Below the pieces are notes generated by a model. It ran no database searches. It saw only the letters and a program-made list of their open reading frames with translations, and had not been told where the DNA came from. This document shows positions 5,537 to 6,536 of a DNA stretch of 6,536 nt, in pieces. Position 1 is the first letter of the stretch; every line of letters starts with the position of its first letter. The position numbers and the translations under genes were made by a program. Origin of the DNA: Bacillota bacterium (GTDB lineage Bacteria; Bacillota; Dethiobacteria; DTU022); assembly GCA_012727685.1 (NCBI GenBank), contig JAAYGO010000027.1:1-6536 (forward strand), given 5' to 3'.

Positions 5537-5784
5537 TTATACTCGAGAAAATGCTTCAAGGTTACAATGATGGAAGGTCCAAGAGTTTTTACTGTCTCGC
5601 AGCTACATTGCTTACGCTTAAAAGTCTAAAAGAAGCAATTGTAAAGTCAGAGCAAGCAATAGAAGAAAGATCTATTGGCAAAGATGACATAAAGGGTAAA
5701 GTAAAAATACTTAAAGAGATTTTGAATCAAATTGCCCTAGAAGAAAATGAAGAGTTAAAGTATAGAAAGAGTATTAACCGATAA
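5533..5784 (+). CDS. Small helical protein of unknown function
   Basis: The frame encodes 83 residues and I do not recognise the family. Residues 1-14 are amphipathic. A GRSKSFYC segment (14-21) leads into LAATLLTLKSLKEAIV (22-37), a likely helix. The rest is a long charged stretch rich in K and E (IGKDDIKGKVKILKEILNQI, 48-67) that should form a second helix, ending in a basic tail. There is one cysteine (C21), and no signal peptide or membrane segment. The ATG at 5533 has only a weak GTGAGAGA just upstream, and the start overlaps the stop of the 15-codon frame, which suggests coupling or a frameshift. Base composition is more AT-rich than the dehydrogenase genes, consistent with a different origin. 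It lies 21 bp ahead of the lipoprotein pseudogene and may once have formed an operon with it. Confidence 0.5.
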   Translation: MIILEKMLQGYNDGRSKSFYCLAATLLTLKSLKEAIVKSEQAIEERSIGKDDIKGKVKILKEILNQIALEENEELKYRKSINR

Positions 5785-5804
5785 ATACAAGGCGGGGGTC
5801 TCAA

Positions 5805-6156
5805 ATGATGTGTTTTATCCATAGACATGGGTTTTTGTTTATGGTTCTGTCGGCAGTATTGCTCCTGTGCCTGATTGGGTGTTATGCGCAGGTGCAAAGT
5901 CAGACGAGAGTTTCAAGGATGAGGATGTTGGAATAGAATCTGCACAAATAGAATCTACACAAACGGGTGAAGATGAGAGCGAGGTAACCGAGGTAAAGAC
6001 TTCTGAATTCGCTGATGCTGTTGAAATATTTGATACGCTTAGTGAAGATGAAATTAACTGTTCAAGATTATTGAAGAATATAAAACGAGCCCTAATCTTA
6101 ACCTGATTTGCCCCGCCGGAAGAATAGAGGCTGGAAAAGAAAATGACCGGTTTTAA
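5805..6156 (+). pseudogene. Frameshifted lipoprotein gene
   Basis: From ATG at 5805 (GGCGGGGG a few bases upstream) the product begins MMCFIHRHGFLFMV, followed by a hydrophobic core and the lipobox LIGC with the lipid-anchoring cysteine at 26. In that frame translation ends early at TAG (about 43 residues). Near 5886-5890 the coding pattern moves to another frame, which continues CAGAKSDESFKDEDVGI and a long acidic, low-complexity mature part, then SEFADAVEIFDTLSEDEIN. Adding one base in GCGCA rejoins the two. A second shift near 6056-6058 would continue LFKIIEEYKTSPNLNLI to a TAA at 6154-6156; without it the frame stops at 6104-6106. The intact protein would be a membrane-anchored lipoprotein of unknown function. 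One-base errors in the sequence are an alternative to true decay. Confidence 0.5.
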
Positions 6157-6391
6157 CGCCGAAGGTGGGAAAGAGCTTCTGCACGATTAGCTCCCGATTC
6201 AGCAATAAAATGACCAAGAAAATAGCCTGAACCAGATATTGACTTACTTCAAAGCCTGCGGTAATGCCTCCAATATCGCCGCCATAGATAAAGGGCCCGA
6301 TAGATAGATTAAAAGCATCAATTAATAACAGGAGGAAGGTTAAGTAATAAAAGTAACTCCTCCAGAAAAGTAAGCGTAAAATAATGCCCAC
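6098..6391 (-). CDS. Membrane-protein reading frame that starts inside the IS66 end, probable 3' fragment
   Basis: A 97-codon frame begins at GTG 6391. About two membrane helices are visible: one in SYFYYLTFLLLLIDAF (12-27) and one in YLVQAIFLVILLL (51-63), with a basic end (FFRRGKSG). The family is not recognised. The first seven or so codons lie within the IS66 terminal sequence, four bases beyond the transposase stop, and the boundary is at 6370. So the native gene was most likely cut by the insertion and its 5' part lies on the other side of the element. AGGAG directly touches the GTG, too close for normal initiation; an ATT a few codons on would be better spaced but is a rare start. Its 3' end overlaps the extended end of the lipoprotein pseudogene on the other strand. 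Confidence 0.45.
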   Translation of the reverse strand: MGIILRLLFWRSYFYYLTFLLLLIDAFNLSIGPFIYGGDIGGITAGFEVSQYLVQAIFLVILLLNRELIVQKLFPTFGVKTGHFLFQPLFFRRGKSG

Positions 6392-6536
6392 CTCCTAAGA
6401 AGCGGGCTTTTCATCACTTTCCTTTTTGATTCGGCACCTGTCCGGTAAACTTTTGGACCAGGGAAGCAATTCATCCAGAGCTTTCTGATCTTTGACATCT
6501 ATATTTGGCATCTGCTCAAACAAGTACGTCAGATAA
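6370..6536 (-). mobile_element. IS66-family insertion sequence, right end (element continues beyond the window)
   Basis: The plus strand shows GTAAGCGTAAAATAATG from 6370, matching the GTAAGCG termini typical of IS66-family elements. It lies just downstream of the end of an IS66-type transposase on the minus strand, the expected order for the right end. IS66 elements usually make 8-bp target duplications, so CCAGAAAA (6362-6369) is the predicted duplicated target. The other end is outside the window. Confidence 0.6.
6395..6536 (-). CDS. IS66-family transposase, C-terminal part (5' part outside the window)
   Basis: The last 46 codons of a DDE transposase of the IS66 group. The visible sequence begins YLTYLFEQMPNIDVKDQKAL, followed by DELLPWSKSLPDRC and a basic tail ending at TAG (6395-6397). 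The pattern YLxYLFExxPN, then LLPWS and LP-x-C, is the usual end of IS66 transposases. The catalytic DDE residues lie upstream, beyond the right edge. The reading frame has no break in this part, so the element may be intact. The stop codon is about 25 bases inside the terminal repeat, as expected for the family. Confidence 0.78.
   Translation of the reverse strand, partial: YLTYLFEQMPNIDVKDQKALDELLPWSKSLPDRCRIKKESDEKPAS

Overview
The window looks like chromosomal DNA of an anaerobic Firmicute, probably a clostridial lineage. The reasons are strong AGGAGG-type ribosome sites, sigma-A promoters, TTG starts, a type I-B-like cas4-cas1-cas2 set and an IS66 element. This assignment is inference from gene style; no rRNA or other marker is present. 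No CRISPR repeat array and no effector (Cascade or type III) gene lies inside the window.

Left third (1-2269, all on the minus strand): a CRISPR adaptation module in the order cas4, cas1, cas2. It is followed downstream by the first 99 codons of a CARF-domain protein of the NE0113/ring-nuclease-like type, which runs off the left edge. Cas4, Cas1 and Cas2 would trim, integrate and structure new spacers. The CARF protein would bind or degrade cyclic oligoadenylate made by a type III effector, if the rest of the locus carries one. The CARF gene has its own good candidate promoter in the 146-bp gap after cas2.

Gap 2270-2759: about 490 bp with no convincing intact gene. It holds an extended -10 candidate promoter for cas4, a 55-codon frame with a degenerate HAD-type motif, and a strong 15-bp hairpin terminator that separates the cas operon from the next minus-strand operon.

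Middle (2760-5349): a divergent pair. A classical NAD-type short-chain dehydrogenase (minus) and an aldehyde dehydrogenase of the benzaldehyde/vanillin dehydrogenase type (plus) flank a control region with back-to-back promoters. The dehydrogenase pair suggests oxidation of an alcohol or aldehyde, perhaps aromatic. Between the minus promoter and the short-chain dehydrogenase lies a decayed reading frame for a one-helix membrane protein, whose stop codon overlaps the dehydrogenase start.

Right end (5346-6536): a degraded accessory region, visibly more AT-rich than the dehydrogenase genes. It contains a tandem plus inverted GTGAGTCAA repeat that supplies the aldehyde dehydrogenase stop codon, a small unrecognised helical protein coupled to a 15-codon frame, a frameshifted lipoprotein gene, a membrane-protein fragment, and the right end of an IS66-family element with the C-terminus of its transposase. 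The IS end cuts into the membrane-protein reading frame.
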